From NCBI GenBank assembly GCA_900543515.1, contig UQRW01000011.1:1-44051 (forward strand): a stretch of 44,051 nucleotides of DNA. The letters run 5' to 3'. The notes under the pieces are model-generated. The model did not search any database and was not told where the DNA came from. It saw only the letters and a list, made by a program, of their open reading frames with translations. The position numbers and the translations under genes were made by a program. Of the stretch, positions 1 to 8,094 are shown piece by piece (the stretch's first letter is position 1; each line of letters begins with the position of its first letter). The stretch comes from an uncultured Collinsella sp. (GTDB taxonomy: Bacteria; Actinomycetota; Coriobacteriia; Coriobacteriales; Coriobacteriaceae).

Positions 1-179
1 AACTGCGGGAACGGCCTATTTGCTCAATGTGTTCGGCTGAGATCGGAAATCAACCCGTCTCTTGCCTGCACGGTTCAACCTTTCAAAAAGGAAAGCTGGG
101 CGTAAGTCAAATCGATGGCAGCGTATGCGCGGCGCTGCGATGATGGGGCCATGGTAAGAGCTGGACCGAAGGAGAAGCC

Positions 180-323
180 ATGATGTACGGAGCAGGGCAA
201 GTGCGTGAGCCGCGGTCGTTGGGAAGGCACATGGGTGATTCTGTGATCGCTGCCGTGTGCACGGGATTGATGGCGGTGCTTTGCATTGGGATGCTGTGGG
301 CCATGTCGCATGTGGGACAATAG
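180..323 (+). CDS. Small single-span membrane protein, function unknown
   Basis: The frame encodes 47 residues starting with two consecutive ATG codons and a GGAG Shine-Dalgarno six bases upstream. The first ~18 residues are polar and basic. Residues about 20-42 form one hydrophobic stretch (from DSVIAAV to LWAMS) long enough to cross a membrane once, so a positive-inside N-terminus is likely. It sits 63 bases upstream of rsmJ on the same strand. I recognise no family. The ribosome-binding site plus an uninterrupted hydrophobic helix is the only support, so it could be a chance frame. Confidence 0.4.
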   Translation: MMYGAGQVREPRSLGRHMGDSVIAAVCTGLMAVLCIGMLWAMSHVGQ

Positions 324-386
324 CGGACGGTTGGGTGTCGTCATGAACGGCGCTCGCGTATTCGTTTTGCTTGCTAAGGAGTACCC

Positions 387-1091
387 ATGGGCGTCGTCGA
401 TCCCTTTTCTGTTGCTCGGGCCGCGGGACTTGAGCTGACCGGGAAGTCCGAGGGCCTCACACTCACCGACGGTACGATGGGGCTGCGTGCCGATTTTACC
501 CGCATGCTGCCACGACTCAAGCAAGGCCGTCTGCAGCAAGAGCTGCTGGTAAAGGCTGCGCGCGTAAAAGGCGTCGAGTGCCCATGGGCGATTGATGCCA
601 CGGCAGGCTTTGGCGAGGATTCGCTGCTGCTGGCGGCCGCGGGCTTTACCGTCGATCTGTATGAGCAGGATTGCGTGATCGCGGCGCTCCTCAAGGATGC
701 CTTGGATCGCGCGGCAGATGATCCGGCGCTTGCGACAGCCGTGGCGCGCATGCGCTTACATGCGGGCGAGGACAGTATTGCCGGCCTTTGCCATACAGCT
801 GAGCTGATCGGGCAGAGCGAGCTCGCCGCTCCCGACGTGGTGTATCTGGACCCCATGTTTCCCGGGCGCACCAAGAGCGCGGCGGTTAAAAAGAAGTTCC
901 AACTCTTGCATCATCTGGAACAGCCGTGCGCCGATGAGGAGACGCTGGTCGAAGCTGCGCTTGCGGTGCATCCGCGCAAGGTGGTTATCAAGCGACCGGT
1001 GAAGGGGCCACTGCTTGCCGGCGTTAAGCCGAGCTATCAACTTGCGGGCAAGGCCGTTCGCTACGATGTTTTGGTGCCGCCGCGCCCGTAG
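387..1091 (+). CDS. rsmJ: 16S rRNA (guanine(1516)-N(2))-methyltransferase RsmJ
   Basis: The 234-residue protein is a class I SAM-dependent methyltransferase of the RsmJ family, which in E. coli N2-methylates G1516 of 16S rRNA. It begins at an ATG preceded by AAGGAG. The SAM-binding loop is DATAGFGEDS (around residue 70), with LYEQD at the end of the second strand. The family's signature catalytic block, DVVYLDPMFPGR followed by TKSAAVKKK, is intact around residues 155-175. The length is close to the ~250 residues of the E. coli protein. It is a single gene; the next gene is on the other strand. Confidence 0.88.
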   Translation: MGVVDPFSVARAAGLELTGKSEGLTLTDGTMGLRADFTRMLPRLKQGRLQQELLVKAARVKGVECPWAIDATAGFGEDSLLLAAAGFTVDLYEQDCVIAALLKDALDRAADDPALATAVARMRLHAGEDSIAGLCHTAELIGQSELAAPDVVYLDPMFPGRTKSAAVKKKFQLLHHLEQPCADEETLVEAALAVHPRKVVIKRPVKGPLLAGVKPSYQLAGKAVRYDVLVPPRP

Positions 1092-1139
1092 CTTGCGTGC
1101 GATGGTTGGCGCTCCGTCAGTGCCGTGCCGATGTGGGGT

Positions 1140-1436
1140 CTATTTCCAAGGGTGCGACGTCAGGTGCCAGCCGCCGCAGTATTCGCATTTGTAGCAGGCT
1201 AAGCCGCGCCGCCCGCGGTTTTCGCAGTCGGCCATAACGGCCTCGGCCTCGGCGCGCGTGTCGTAACGGTTTTTGCGTTCGCACGACTTGTAGCGCCAGG
1301 CTTCATTGCGCTCGGCGTTCAGGGCGTCGCGGCGCTCGTCTTCGCGCGCAAACAGGTCGCTCATATCGCCGCCGGTGGCAGCGCCCAAAAACTCGCTTTT
1401 GGCTTTTGACCAAGCGGCTCGCTTTTTGCTTCCCAT
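1140..1436 (-). CDS. Small Cys-rich, zinc-ribbon-like conserved protein
   Basis: The protein has 98 residues if it starts at the ATG with an upstream AGAGGGG; a TTG seven codons earlier is also open. The N-terminus is charged and helical. The C-terminal part has cysteines at 52, 71, 81, 84 and 87 and a histidine at 91, ending in CYKCEYCGGWHLT. The CxxCxxCGGWHLT tail resembles short zinc-ribbon proteins found in actinobacteria and phages. Metal binding is inferred from this pattern. No function can be assigned. It is divergent from the acetyltransferase, with an inverted repeat between the two starts. Confidence 0.6.
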   Translation of the reverse strand: MGSKKRAAWSKAKSEFLGAATGGDMSDLFAREDERRDALNAERNEAWRYKSCERKNRYDTRAEAEAVMADCENRGRRGLACYKCEYCGGWHLTSHPWK

Positions 1437-1461
1437 CTGCTTCGCGCCCCTCTTCAAACGC

Positions 1462-1491
1462 TGGTATCATTGCTCAATTGAAGTGATACCA
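1462..1491. promoter_or_regulatory. Inverted repeat between divergent genes (candidate operator)
   Basis: TGGTATCA (1462-1469) and TGATACCA (1484-1491) are perfect 8-bp inverted arms separated by 14 bases. They lie in the 74-base gap between the divergent starts at 1436 and 1511. The position suits a shared operator; the regulator is unknown. Confidence 0.4.
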
Positions 1492-1510
1492 ATAAACGTG
1501 AGGCCGCCGC

Positions 1511-2002
1511 GTGATGATCAGAAAAACCCTCGATACCGACATTCCCGCCGTCATGGCTATCTACGACGCTGCCCGCGCCTTTATGCGCGCGCATGGCAAC
1601 GCCACGCAATGGCCCGAGGGCACGCCTTCTGCCGAGCAACTGGCTGCCGATATCGCCGCCGGTGGCAGCTATGTGTGCGAAGTCGATGGCCGCGTGGTGG
1701 CGACGTTTGCCTTTTTGCCGGGCCCGGACGAGTGCTATGACGTAATTGAGGATGGTCAATGGCGCAGCGACACTCCGTACGCCGTGCTGCACCGTGTGGC
1801 GTCCGATGGCACCGTGCACGGTATCGCGGCTGCGATGTTTGCCTTTGCCAAGGAGCGTGCCGATCACCTGCGCATCGACACGCATCAGGACAACCTGCCC
1901 ATGCAGGGCGCGAGTATTAAGGCGGGGTTCGAGCGTGCCGGCGTCGTGTATGTGTCGGACGGCACGCCGCGTGTTGCGTTCGACTGGCTGCGTGAGGCGT
2001 AA
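1511..2002 (+). CDS. GNAT-family N-acetyltransferase
   Basis: The 163-residue protein has the GNAT fold. MIRKTLDTDIPAVMAIYDAA is the usual first strand and helix, and the central VCEVDGRVVATFAF strand pair is clear. The acetyl-CoA-binding region is the stretch containing RVASDGTVHGIAAAMFAFAKE. The segment LRIDTHQDNLPMQGASIKAGFERAG is the classic C-terminal motif in which a neighbouring residue's side chain changes the substrate pocket. Translation may begin at GTG 1511 or ATG 1514, both behind a GAGG site. Substrate is unknown; this group acetylates small amines, antibiotics or protein N-termini. Confidence 0.82.
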   Translation: MMIRKTLDTDIPAVMAIYDAARAFMRAHGNATQWPEGTPSAEQLAADIAAGGSYVCEVDGRVVATFAFLPGPDECYDVIEDGQWRSDTPYAVLHRVASDGTVHGIAAAMFAFAKERADHLRIDTHQDNLPMQGASIKAGFERAGVVYVSDGTPRVAFDWLREA

Positions 2003-2030
2003 GAGTAGGGGCACGTGTCAACAATTCGCA

Positions 2031-2068
2031 CGAACGAAAATGGTCCCGGGTGGGGCCATTTTCGTTCG
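2031..2068 (+). terminator. Hairpin after the GNAT gene
   Basis: CGAACGAAAATGG (2031-2043) and CCATTTTCGTTCG (2056-2068) form a perfect 13-bp stem with a 12-base GC-rich loop, 29 bases after the acetyltransferase stop. There is no long T tract, but position and stability fit a terminator. Confidence 0.65.
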
Positions 2069-2256
2069 CTGCGCTGATTTGCAAGCCGGCTTTCGCAAGG
2101 CGCGAACCTACGAAAATCGCCGCGCGGCAACGCAGGGCGATGAGCTTGGTCGGGGGATAGGGCCCGCTTCGCCCGCCGGCCCGTAAATTGTATCATCCAG
2201 TGTGGAGCGTGAACGCCCGTTGCCGCGTGCGACGGGCTTGCAATAAGAGGAGAGCC

Positions 2257-4266
2257 ATGTCGAAGCAAGCGGTCGTTGGAATCTTGGCGCATGTCGATGC
2301 CGGCAAGACCACGTTGGCCGAGGCCATGCTGTTCAACGCGGGTCGCATCCGCAAGCGCGGCCGCGTGGACAATGGCGATTCGCATCTGGATACGAACGAG
2401 ATTGAGCGCGAGCGCGGTATTACGATCTTCTCGTCGCAGGCTGTGCTCGACCATGGCGATACTCACGTCATGCTCGTGGATGCGCCGGGACATGTCGATT
2501 TTTCTGCCGAGGCGGAGCGCACGCTGCGCGCACTCGACTACGCGATTTTGGTTGTGGGCGCCAACGACGGCGTGCAGGGGCATACCGAAACCCTGTGGCG
2601 CCTGCTTGCGCGCTATGACATACCTACGTTCATTTTTATCAACAAGATCGATCTTGAGAACCCTGGTCGCGATGCGTTGCTGGCCCAGCTTGGGCAGCGT
2701 CTTTCCGAAGGCTGTCTGGATGCCGGCGAGCTGCTGGCGGGCGGGGCCGTTCAGGAGGACGCTGCCGCGTTAGACGAAGAAGCGCTCGAGGAGTTTCTTG
2801 AGGCGGGCGGGCTTTCCGTCGCGACGCTGTCGCGCATGGTTGCCGAGCGTAAGCTCTTTCCCTGCTTTGCCGGCTCGGCGCTCAAGGACCAGGGCGTGGA
2901 CGAGCTGCTGGATGGTATATGCGCACTGATGCGTGAACGGGCATGGCACCCGGAGTTTGCCGCGCGCGTCTACCGTGTGAGCCGCGGGGATCGCGGCGAG
3001 CGCTTGGCATGGGTTAAAGTGACCGGCGGCACGCTGCATGCCAAACAGCTGATTAACGGACGTTCCGGCGCCGAGGCGTGGGAGCAAAAGATCGACCAGG
3101 TGCGCATCTATAACGGCGAGAAATACGAGCTTGCCCAGGAAGTTGCCGCTGGCGGCATCTGCACCGTGACGGGTCTTGCGCACGTTCGCCCGGGTGATGC
3201 CCTGGGCGCGGAGCCCGCGGGCGATACGCCCGTCATTGCGCCGGTCCTCACCTATACGGTGCTTCCGGGCGAACACGATGTCCACGCGGTGTTCAAAGCG
3301 CTGACTGAGTTGGCGGACGAAGATCCCATGCTCGGCGTAAGCTGGAACACGCATCTTGAACAAATACATCTGCAGCTCATGGGAGCGGTGCAGCTCGAGG
3401 TCGTGCAGCGCGTGCTGGCCGATCGTTTTGGCCTTTCGGTTGCGTTTGAGCCCGGCGGCATCCTCTATAAGGAGACCATTTCGCAGCCGGTCGAGGGCGT
3501 GGGCCACTTTGAGCCGCTGCGCCACTATGCCGAGGTACATCTGCGCTTGGAGCCGTTGTCGGCGGGCTCGGGCGTGCAGTTTGGCACCGTGACCTCGACC
3601 GACGAGCTCGATCTTAACTGGCAGCGTTTGGCGCTCACCAACGCTATGGAGCGCGATCATCTGGGCGCGCTGACCGGCTCGCCCATCACCGATGTGCGCA
3701 TTACGCTCACGGGTGGCCGCGCGCATGCCAAACACACCGAGGGCGGCGATTTTCGCCAGGCCACGTACCGCGCGATTCGCCAGGGTTTGATGCAGGCGCG
3801 TGAGGCCGGCGCGGCGGTGCTGCTGGAGCCGTGGTATCGCTTTGAGCTCGAGGTGCCGGGGGAGTGCGTGGGCCGGGCGCTTTCAGATGCCACGCGCATG
3901 GGTGCCGAGTACGAGCCGCCGACGATGGCGGGGGACCGGGCGAAGCTTGTGGGTCGCGTGCCGGCATTCGAGGTGCAGGACTATGCCCTGGAGGTAGCTG
4001 CCTACACAAGCGGCCGCGGTCATCTGTACCTGGAGTTCGCCGGTTATGCGGCTTGCCATGATGCCGAGCGTGTAAGCGAGACTGCCGCCTATGAGCCCGA
4101 GGCCGATCTGCCCAACACGCCTGATTCGGTCTTTTGCTCTCACGGTGCCGGTTATACGGTCAAATGGTACGACGTACCCGCCGCGGCGCACGTAAAGGTC
4201 GATCCCTCCACCTTCCGCCCCTGGCGAGCAGCAGACGCCGCCTTTTTCGGCCACATGTGCCATTAG
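2257..4266 (+). CDS. TetM/EF-G-like ribosomal-protection-type translation GTPase
   Basis: The 669-residue protein belongs to the translational GTPases related to EF-G and the Tet(M)/Tet(W)/Tet(O) ribosomal protection proteins. It starts at the ATG after AGAGGAG; an upstream open extension to 2188 lacks a good site. G1 is AHVDAGKT (residues 11-18), the switch I region contains ERERGITI, G3 is DAPGHVD and G4 is NKID. The EF-G-like domains III-V follow. The C-terminus (DSVFCSHGAGYTVKWYD) is that of a chromosomal subfamily distinct from the acquired tet genes, which are ~640 residues. Members are often annotated as tetracycline resistance. Whether this one removes tetracycline from the ribosome or has a housekeeping role cannot be read from sequence. 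It is monocistronic. Confidence 0.8.
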   Translation: MSKQAVVGILAHVDAGKTTLAEAMLFNAGRIRKRGRVDNGDSHLDTNEIERERGITIFSSQAVLDHGDTHVMLVDAPGHVDFSAEAERTLRALDYAILVVGANDGVQGHTETLWRLLARYDIPTFIFINKIDLENPGRDALLAQLGQRLSEGCLDAGELLAGGAVQEDAAALDEEALEEFLEAGGLSVATLSRMVAERKLFPCFAGSALKDQGVDELLDGICALMRERAWHPEFAARVYRVSRGDRGERLAWVKVTGGTLHAKQLINGRSGAEAWEQKIDQVRIYNGEKYELAQEVAAGGICTVTGLAHVRPGDALGAEPAGDTPVIAPVLTYTVLPGEHDVHAVFKALTELADEDPMLGVSWNTHLEQIHLQLMGAVQLEVVQRVLADRFGLSVAFEPGGILYKETISQPVEGVGHFEPLRHYAEVHLRLEPLSAGSGVQFGTVTSTDELDLNWQRLALTNAMERDHLGALTGSPITDVRITLTGGRAHAKHTEGGDFRQATYRAIRQGLMQAREAGAAVLLEPWYRFELEVPGECVGRALSDATRMGAEYEPPTMAGDRAKLVGRVPAFEVQDYALEVAAYTSGRGHLYLEFAGYAACHDAERVSETAAYEPEADLPNTPDSVFCSHGAGYTVKWYDVPAAAHVKVDPSTFRPWRAADAAFFGHMCH

Positions 4267-4333
4267 GGGACGGGGTAGAAATGGTAGGTTTTCTGGTCCT
4301 CTAGTCCTTGACAAATTGGTTTTGGTGCCAGCG

Positions 4334-4358
4334 TGACAAATGGTCAGTCCCTTTGTCA
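4334..4358. repeat. Palindromic repeat, copy 1 (degenerate)
   Basis: TGACAAA (4334-4340) and TTTGTCA (4352-4358) flank TGGTCAGTCCC. The core resembles the palindromes at 8056 and 9313, which have CAAAGGG and CCCTTTG or CCTTTG arms around a short loop. It lies upstream of the first ATPase gene. Confidence 0.5.
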
Positions 4359-4363
4359 GATTC

Positions 4364-4396
4364 AGTTGGTATAACTCGGTACAAGTTGGTATAACT
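4364..4396 (+). promoter_or_regulatory. Tandem 13-bp direct repeat, candidate operator
   Basis: AGTTGGTATAACT occurs at 4364-4376 and again at 4384-4396, exactly 20 bp apart, about two helical turns. Each unit also has AGTT/AACT ends, so it is itself a small dyad. It lies 34-66 bases before the ATPase start codon and the second copy contains TATAACT, usable as a -10. This is the geometry of a dimeric repressor site; the binding protein is unknown. Confidence 0.45.
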
Positions 4397-4429
4397 ATTG
4401 CCAGGGTTTGCCAATCCGAGGAGGCCGAC

Positions 4430-5548
4430 ATGAATCCAAATCCCTTTAAGCCCACTGCCGGCAGGCGGCCCCCGATACTCATCGGCCGCGAGTCGGTCAT
4501 CGAAGATTTTGAGGAAGGACTCGACAACGGCGCTGGAGCGCCGGGCAGGCTCATGCTCATTACGGGAAACCGCGGCTGTGGCAAAACGGTTCTCTTGCGG
4601 GAGCTGCAGCGTTTGGCTAGTGAGCGCGGATGGGCGGTTGTCTCCGATTCCGCTTCGCTTGGCTTATGCGACCGCTTGGCCGACGCGCTTCGCTCGAATA
4701 AACCCGTTGTGACGTCAATGGAGTTCGGTCCGTCGTTTGGCCGGATGTCGGTCGAGGCGGCGCGAGCAAAGGGCGAGACGTTGCGAGGGCTGGTCAACGA
4801 GCGCCTCAAGAAGCTCGGTCCAGGCAAGGGCATACTGTTTGCGATCGACGAGGCGCAATCGGCGTCTATCGAGGAACTGGCGGCTCTTGCCGTTCTCTAT
4901 CAGCAGGTGCTCGGAGACCAGGATGCCACGGGCTTGCCCGATAGCGACCAGCGCGGTCTTGCGCTGGTTTTTGCCGGCTTGCCCAGTATGGTTGATGACT
5001 TGCTTGAAGAGCCGAGCGTGACGTTTTTGCGGCGTGCCCAGCAGCGTACGTTGGGGGCGATATCTTTGCCCAAGGTGCGCGATTCGTATATCCAGACGGT
5101 CAAAGACGCTGGTCTTTACGTTGACGCGGAGACGGCGGACCTTGCGGCACACAAGAGTATGGGGCATCCCTATATGGTTCAGCTGGTGGGATATTACATG
5201 TGGCGGTCTGCTGTCCGGCGTGGCTCGCAGGTCATTGAAAGGTGCGATGTCGAGGATGGCCATGCGGATGCCGTCTCCGAGTTCTACGAAGCGGTTGACG
5301 CACCTCTGTATTACGGGCTGCGCAGTCCGCAACGCCTCTTTATCGAGGCCATGGCTGCTGACGAGGGCAAACCGACGCGCATGGCGGATATCATTGAGCG
5401 TTGCGATCGCACCCAGAGCTGGGCGAGTAAATATCGCGCAAGCCTGATTCGCGAGCGCGTCATCGAGGCTGCCGGATACGGCCTCGTCCGGTTTACCGTG
5501 CCCATGCTGGGCGAGTACATCCGCGATCGAGTTTTATGGCATGAGTAG
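4430..5548 (+). CDS. AAA/ORC-type P-loop ATPase, paralogue 1
   Basis: The 372-residue ATPase starts at an ATG behind CGAGGAGG. Walker A is GNRGCGKT (residues 46-53) and Walker B is ILFAIDEAQ (about 135-143). A conserved TFLRRAQQRTLG block and PYMVQLVGYYMW follow, and the C-terminal ~90 residues look like a winged helix (MADIIERCDR...ASKYRASLIRERVIEAAGYGLVRF). This is the AAA_16/ORC-Cdc6-like fold found in many proteins called simply ATP-binding protein. It is paralogous to the gene at 8095-9195: both share FLRRAQQ and the QLVGY motif. Its stop overlaps the ATG of the UvrA-like gene (ATGAGTAG), so the two are probably translationally coupled. Function unknown; DNA binding plus ATP hydrolysis is inferred. 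Confidence 0.72.
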   Translation: MNPNPFKPTAGRRPPILIGRESVIEDFEEGLDNGAGAPGRLMLITGNRGCGKTVLLRELQRLASERGWAVVSDSASLGLCDRLADALRSNKPVVTSMEFGPSFGRMSVEAARAKGETLRGLVNERLKKLGPGKGILFAIDEAQSASIEELAALAVLYQQVLGDQDATGLPDSDQRGLALVFAGLPSMVDDLLEEPSVTFLRRAQQRTLGAISLPKVRDSYIQTVKDAGLYVDAETADLAAHKSMGHPYMVQLVGYYMWRSAVRRGSQVIERCDVEDGHADAVSEFYEAVDAPLYYGLRSPQRLFIEAMAADEGKPTRMADIIERCDRTQSWASKYRASLIRERVIEAAGYGLVRFTVPMLGEYIRDRVLWHE

Positions 5549-8054
5549 GGTGATAAAGGTGACGGAACAGAAGATGAGCCCGCAGGCTATCGAGGTGCGT
5601 GGCGCGCGCGTGCACAACCTCAAAGACATCGATATCGATATTCCACTGGGAAGGCTCGTGGGCATTGCCGGCGTGTCGGGCTCGGGCAAGAGTTCGCTGG
5701 CGCTGGGGGTTCTTTATGCCGAGGGCTCGCGTCGCTATCTTGAGGCGCTCAGCACCTATACCCGCCGTCGTCTGACGCAGGCCGAACACGCCCAGGTGGA
5801 CGAGGTGCTGCACGTGCCGGCGGCGCTCGCATTGCATCAACGCCCCAGCGTGCCGGGCGTGCGCTCGACCTTTGGCACCATGACCGAGCTCAACAATAGC
5901 CTGCGTCTGCTCTTTAGCCGTTGCGCCCATCACGTGTGCCCGCATTGCGGGGCGCGTGTGGAGCCGAGCCTTAACGTAGCTGCGGGCCTGTCGCTCACGT
6001 GTCCGACGTGCGGCCGCGAGCTCTACGCGCCGAGTGCCGAGGATTTGGCTTTCAATAGCGGCGGCGCATGCCCCACCTGTGGCGGCACCGGTGTCATGCG
6101 CGAGGTGGACGAGGCGAGCCTGGTGCCAGATGAGTCAAAGACCATCAACGAGGGCGCAGTCCTTCCCTGGGGCACGCTCATGTGGGATCTGATGAAGCAG
6201 GTGGCAGGCGAGATGGGCGTGCGCACCGACGTGCCGTTTAACCAGCTCACGCCTCAAGAGCGTGATATCGTGTTCCACGGCCCGGCGGTTAAGAAGCACA
6301 TCCTCTACGTGCCCAAAATCGTCGAGGGCGCTACGCCGCTCGACTTTACCTATTACAACGCCGTCTATACCGTCGAGAATGCGCTCGCCAAGGTCAAGGA
6401 CGATAAGGGCTTAAAACGCGTTGCGCGCTTTTTGCGCGAGGGAGCATGCCGCGATTGCGGCGGCACGCGTCTCTCCGAGGCTGCGCGCCAGCCCCAGGTG
6501 CGCGGTATCAATCTGGCGCAAGCAGCGGCCATGACGCTGGGTGAGGCGATTGAGTGGGTGCGCGGGGTGCCTACGTCCTTGCCGGCCGAGATGCGGCCCA
6601 TGGCAACGGATATCTGCGATTCGTTTTTGAGTGCGGCCCGTCGTCTGGTCGACCTGGGTCTCGATTACCTTTCGCTCGATCGCGCCGGCGCCACGCTCTC
6701 CACGGGTGAGCGCCAGCGTGTGCAGCTCGCCCGCGTGGTGCGCAACCGATCGACGGGTGTGCTTTATGTGCTGGACGAGCCTTCGATCGGCTTGCATCCT
6801 GCCAATGTCGACGGCTTGGTGGGCGTGATGCGCGATCTGGTGGATGACGGCAACACCGTGGTTGTTGTCGACCACGACACGCGCGTACTGGCGGAAGCCG
6901 ACTATCTGGTCGAGATGGGCCCCGTTGCCGGAGCGGGCGGCGGTAAAGTGATCGCTGCAGGTACGGTGGACGAGGTCGAACAATCGCAGGGCAGCCGCAT
7001 CGCCCCGTTTTTGCGCGCAGAGTCCAAGCGCCTGCGTCCGCAGGTGACTGACGAGGAAATGTTCGACCAGGGGCATATTCGCATGGCAACCGATGCCATC
7101 CATACCGTTAAGCCGCTCGAAGTTGATATCCCGCGCGGCCGCCTTGTTGCGGTTACGGGCGTTTCGGGTTCGGGCAAGACGACGTTGGTGCTCGAGACGC
7201 TCATCCCGGCGCTTAAGGCGCAGGCAGCCGGCGAGCGCCTGCCAAAACATGTGCGCTGGGTCGATGCCGAAGGCATTGCCCGCGCAAACCTGATTGACGC
7301 TACGCCTATCGGCGCCAACGTGCGCTCGACAGTGGCGACTTATGCCGACATTCATGACGAGCTGCGTCGCGCCTTCGCCCGTACGTCCGAGGCCAAGGCA
7401 GCCGGCTACAAGGCGGGTGCCTTTAGCTACAACACCGGCGCCTTGCGCTGCCCTACGTGCGATGGCACGGGCTCGATATCACTCGACGTGCAGTTTTTGC
7501 CCGACGTCGAGATCGTCTGCCCGGCATGTCGCGGCTCACGTTATGCAGACGCGGCTTCGCATATCCATCGCGAGGGCAAGGACGGGAGTCTCCTTACGTT
7601 GCCGCAGCTCATGGACATGAGTGTGGACGAGGCCATCGACGCCACACTGGGGCTCAAGAAGGTTCAGGCGCGCTTGCAGACCTTGCACGACTTGGGCTTG
7701 GGCTATCTCACGCTCGGTGAGCCCACGCCGGCGCTTTCGGGCGGCGAGGCACAGCGCCTTAAGCTCGCGAGCGAGATGGGCCGCGTGCAGGATGATGCCG
7801 TATTCGTGTTCGACGAACCCACGATTGGCCTGCATCCGCTCGATGTTCAGGTGTTGCTGAGTGTGTTTGACGGCCTCGTTGCCAAGGGCGCCACGGTTAT
7901 CGTGATCGAACACGATCTCGACCTTATCCGTAACGCCGATTACGTGATCGACATGGGCCCGGGCGGTGGCGACGCGGGCGGGCAAATCGTCTGCGCCGGT
8001 ACGCCGGGCGACATCGTGGCCTGCTCCGCAAGCATCACCGGCCGCTACCTATAG
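5541..8054 (+). CDS. UvrA2-like ABC ATPase (excinuclease UvrA paralogue)
   Basis: The 837-residue protein has two UvrA-type ABC modules. Walker A sites are GVSGSGKSS (~44-52) and GVSGSGKTT (~539), signatures are LSTGERQ (~386) and LSGGEAQ (~731), and Walker B sites are LYVLDEPSIGLHP and VFVFDEPTIGLHP. CxxC zinc modules include CPHCG, CPTCGGTG and CPTCDGTG. It is about 100 residues shorter than canonical UvrA (~940), as in UvrA2/DrrC-type proteins that lack the UvrB-binding region and are linked to resistance to DNA-intercalating drugs. A role in excision repair proper is therefore unlikely, although I did not align it. The ATG at 5541 overlaps the upstream stop; ATG 5574 is an alternative start nearer the usual UvrA N-terminus. 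Confidence 0.82.
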   Translation: MSRVIKVTEQKMSPQAIEVRGARVHNLKDIDIDIPLGRLVGIAGVSGSGKSSLALGVLYAEGSRRYLEALSTYTRRRLTQAEHAQVDEVLHVPAALALHQRPSVPGVRSTFGTMTELNNSLRLLFSRCAHHVCPHCGARVEPSLNVAAGLSLTCPTCGRELYAPSAEDLAFNSGGACPTCGGTGVMREVDEASLVPDESKTINEGAVLPWGTLMWDLMKQVAGEMGVRTDVPFNQLTPQERDIVFHGPAVKKHILYVPKIVEGATPLDFTYYNAVYTVENALAKVKDDKGLKRVARFLREGACRDCGGTRLSEAARQPQVRGINLAQAAAMTLGEAIEWVRGVPTSLPAEMRPMATDICDSFLSAARRLVDLGLDYLSLDRAGATLSTGERQRVQLARVVRNRSTGVLYVLDEPSIGLHPANVDGLVGVMRDLVDDGNTVVVVDHDTRVLAEADYLVEMGPVAGAGGGKVIAAGTVDEVEQSQGSRIAPFLRAESKRLRPQVTDEEMFDQGHIRMATDAIHTVKPLEVDIPRGRLVAVTGVSGSGKTTLVLETLIPALKAQAAGERLPKHVRWVDAEGIARANLIDATPIGANVRSTVATYADIHDELRRAFARTSEAKAAGYKAGAFSYNTGALRCPTCDGTGSISLDVQFLPDVEIVCPACRGSRYADAASHIHREGKDGSLLTLPQLMDMSVDEAIDATLGLKKVQARLQTLHDLGLGYLTLGEPTPALSGGEAQRLKLASEMGRVQDDAVFVFDEPTIGLHPLDVQVLLSVFDGLVAKGATVIVIEHDLDLIRNADYVIDMGPGGGDAGGQIVCAGTPGDIVACSASITGRYL

Positions 8055-8055
8055 A

Positions 8056-8090
8056 CAATGAGGCAAAGGGACAGCCCCTTTGCCTCATTG
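8056..8090. terminator. Palindromic repeat copy 2, bidirectional terminator
   Basis: A perfect 15-bp stem (CAATGAGGCAAAGGG, 8056-8070, with its complement 8076-8090) closes a 5-base loop. It fills the 40-base gap between the convergent UvrA2-like and ATPase genes. The core resembles the palindromes at 4334 and 9313. Confidence 0.7.
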
Positions 8091-8094
8091 ATGC

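Noticed and set aside
1..105. Possible 3' ends of an upstream gene (frame 2 stops at 38-40, frame 1 at 103-105).
   Set aside because: Too short to recognise any family or choose a frame; nothing else is supported before 180.
2257..4266. Calling the TetM-like gene an acquired tetracycline resistance gene.
   Set aside because: No mobile-element signs, and the C-terminus differs from acquired Tet proteins; resistance cannot be read from sequence.
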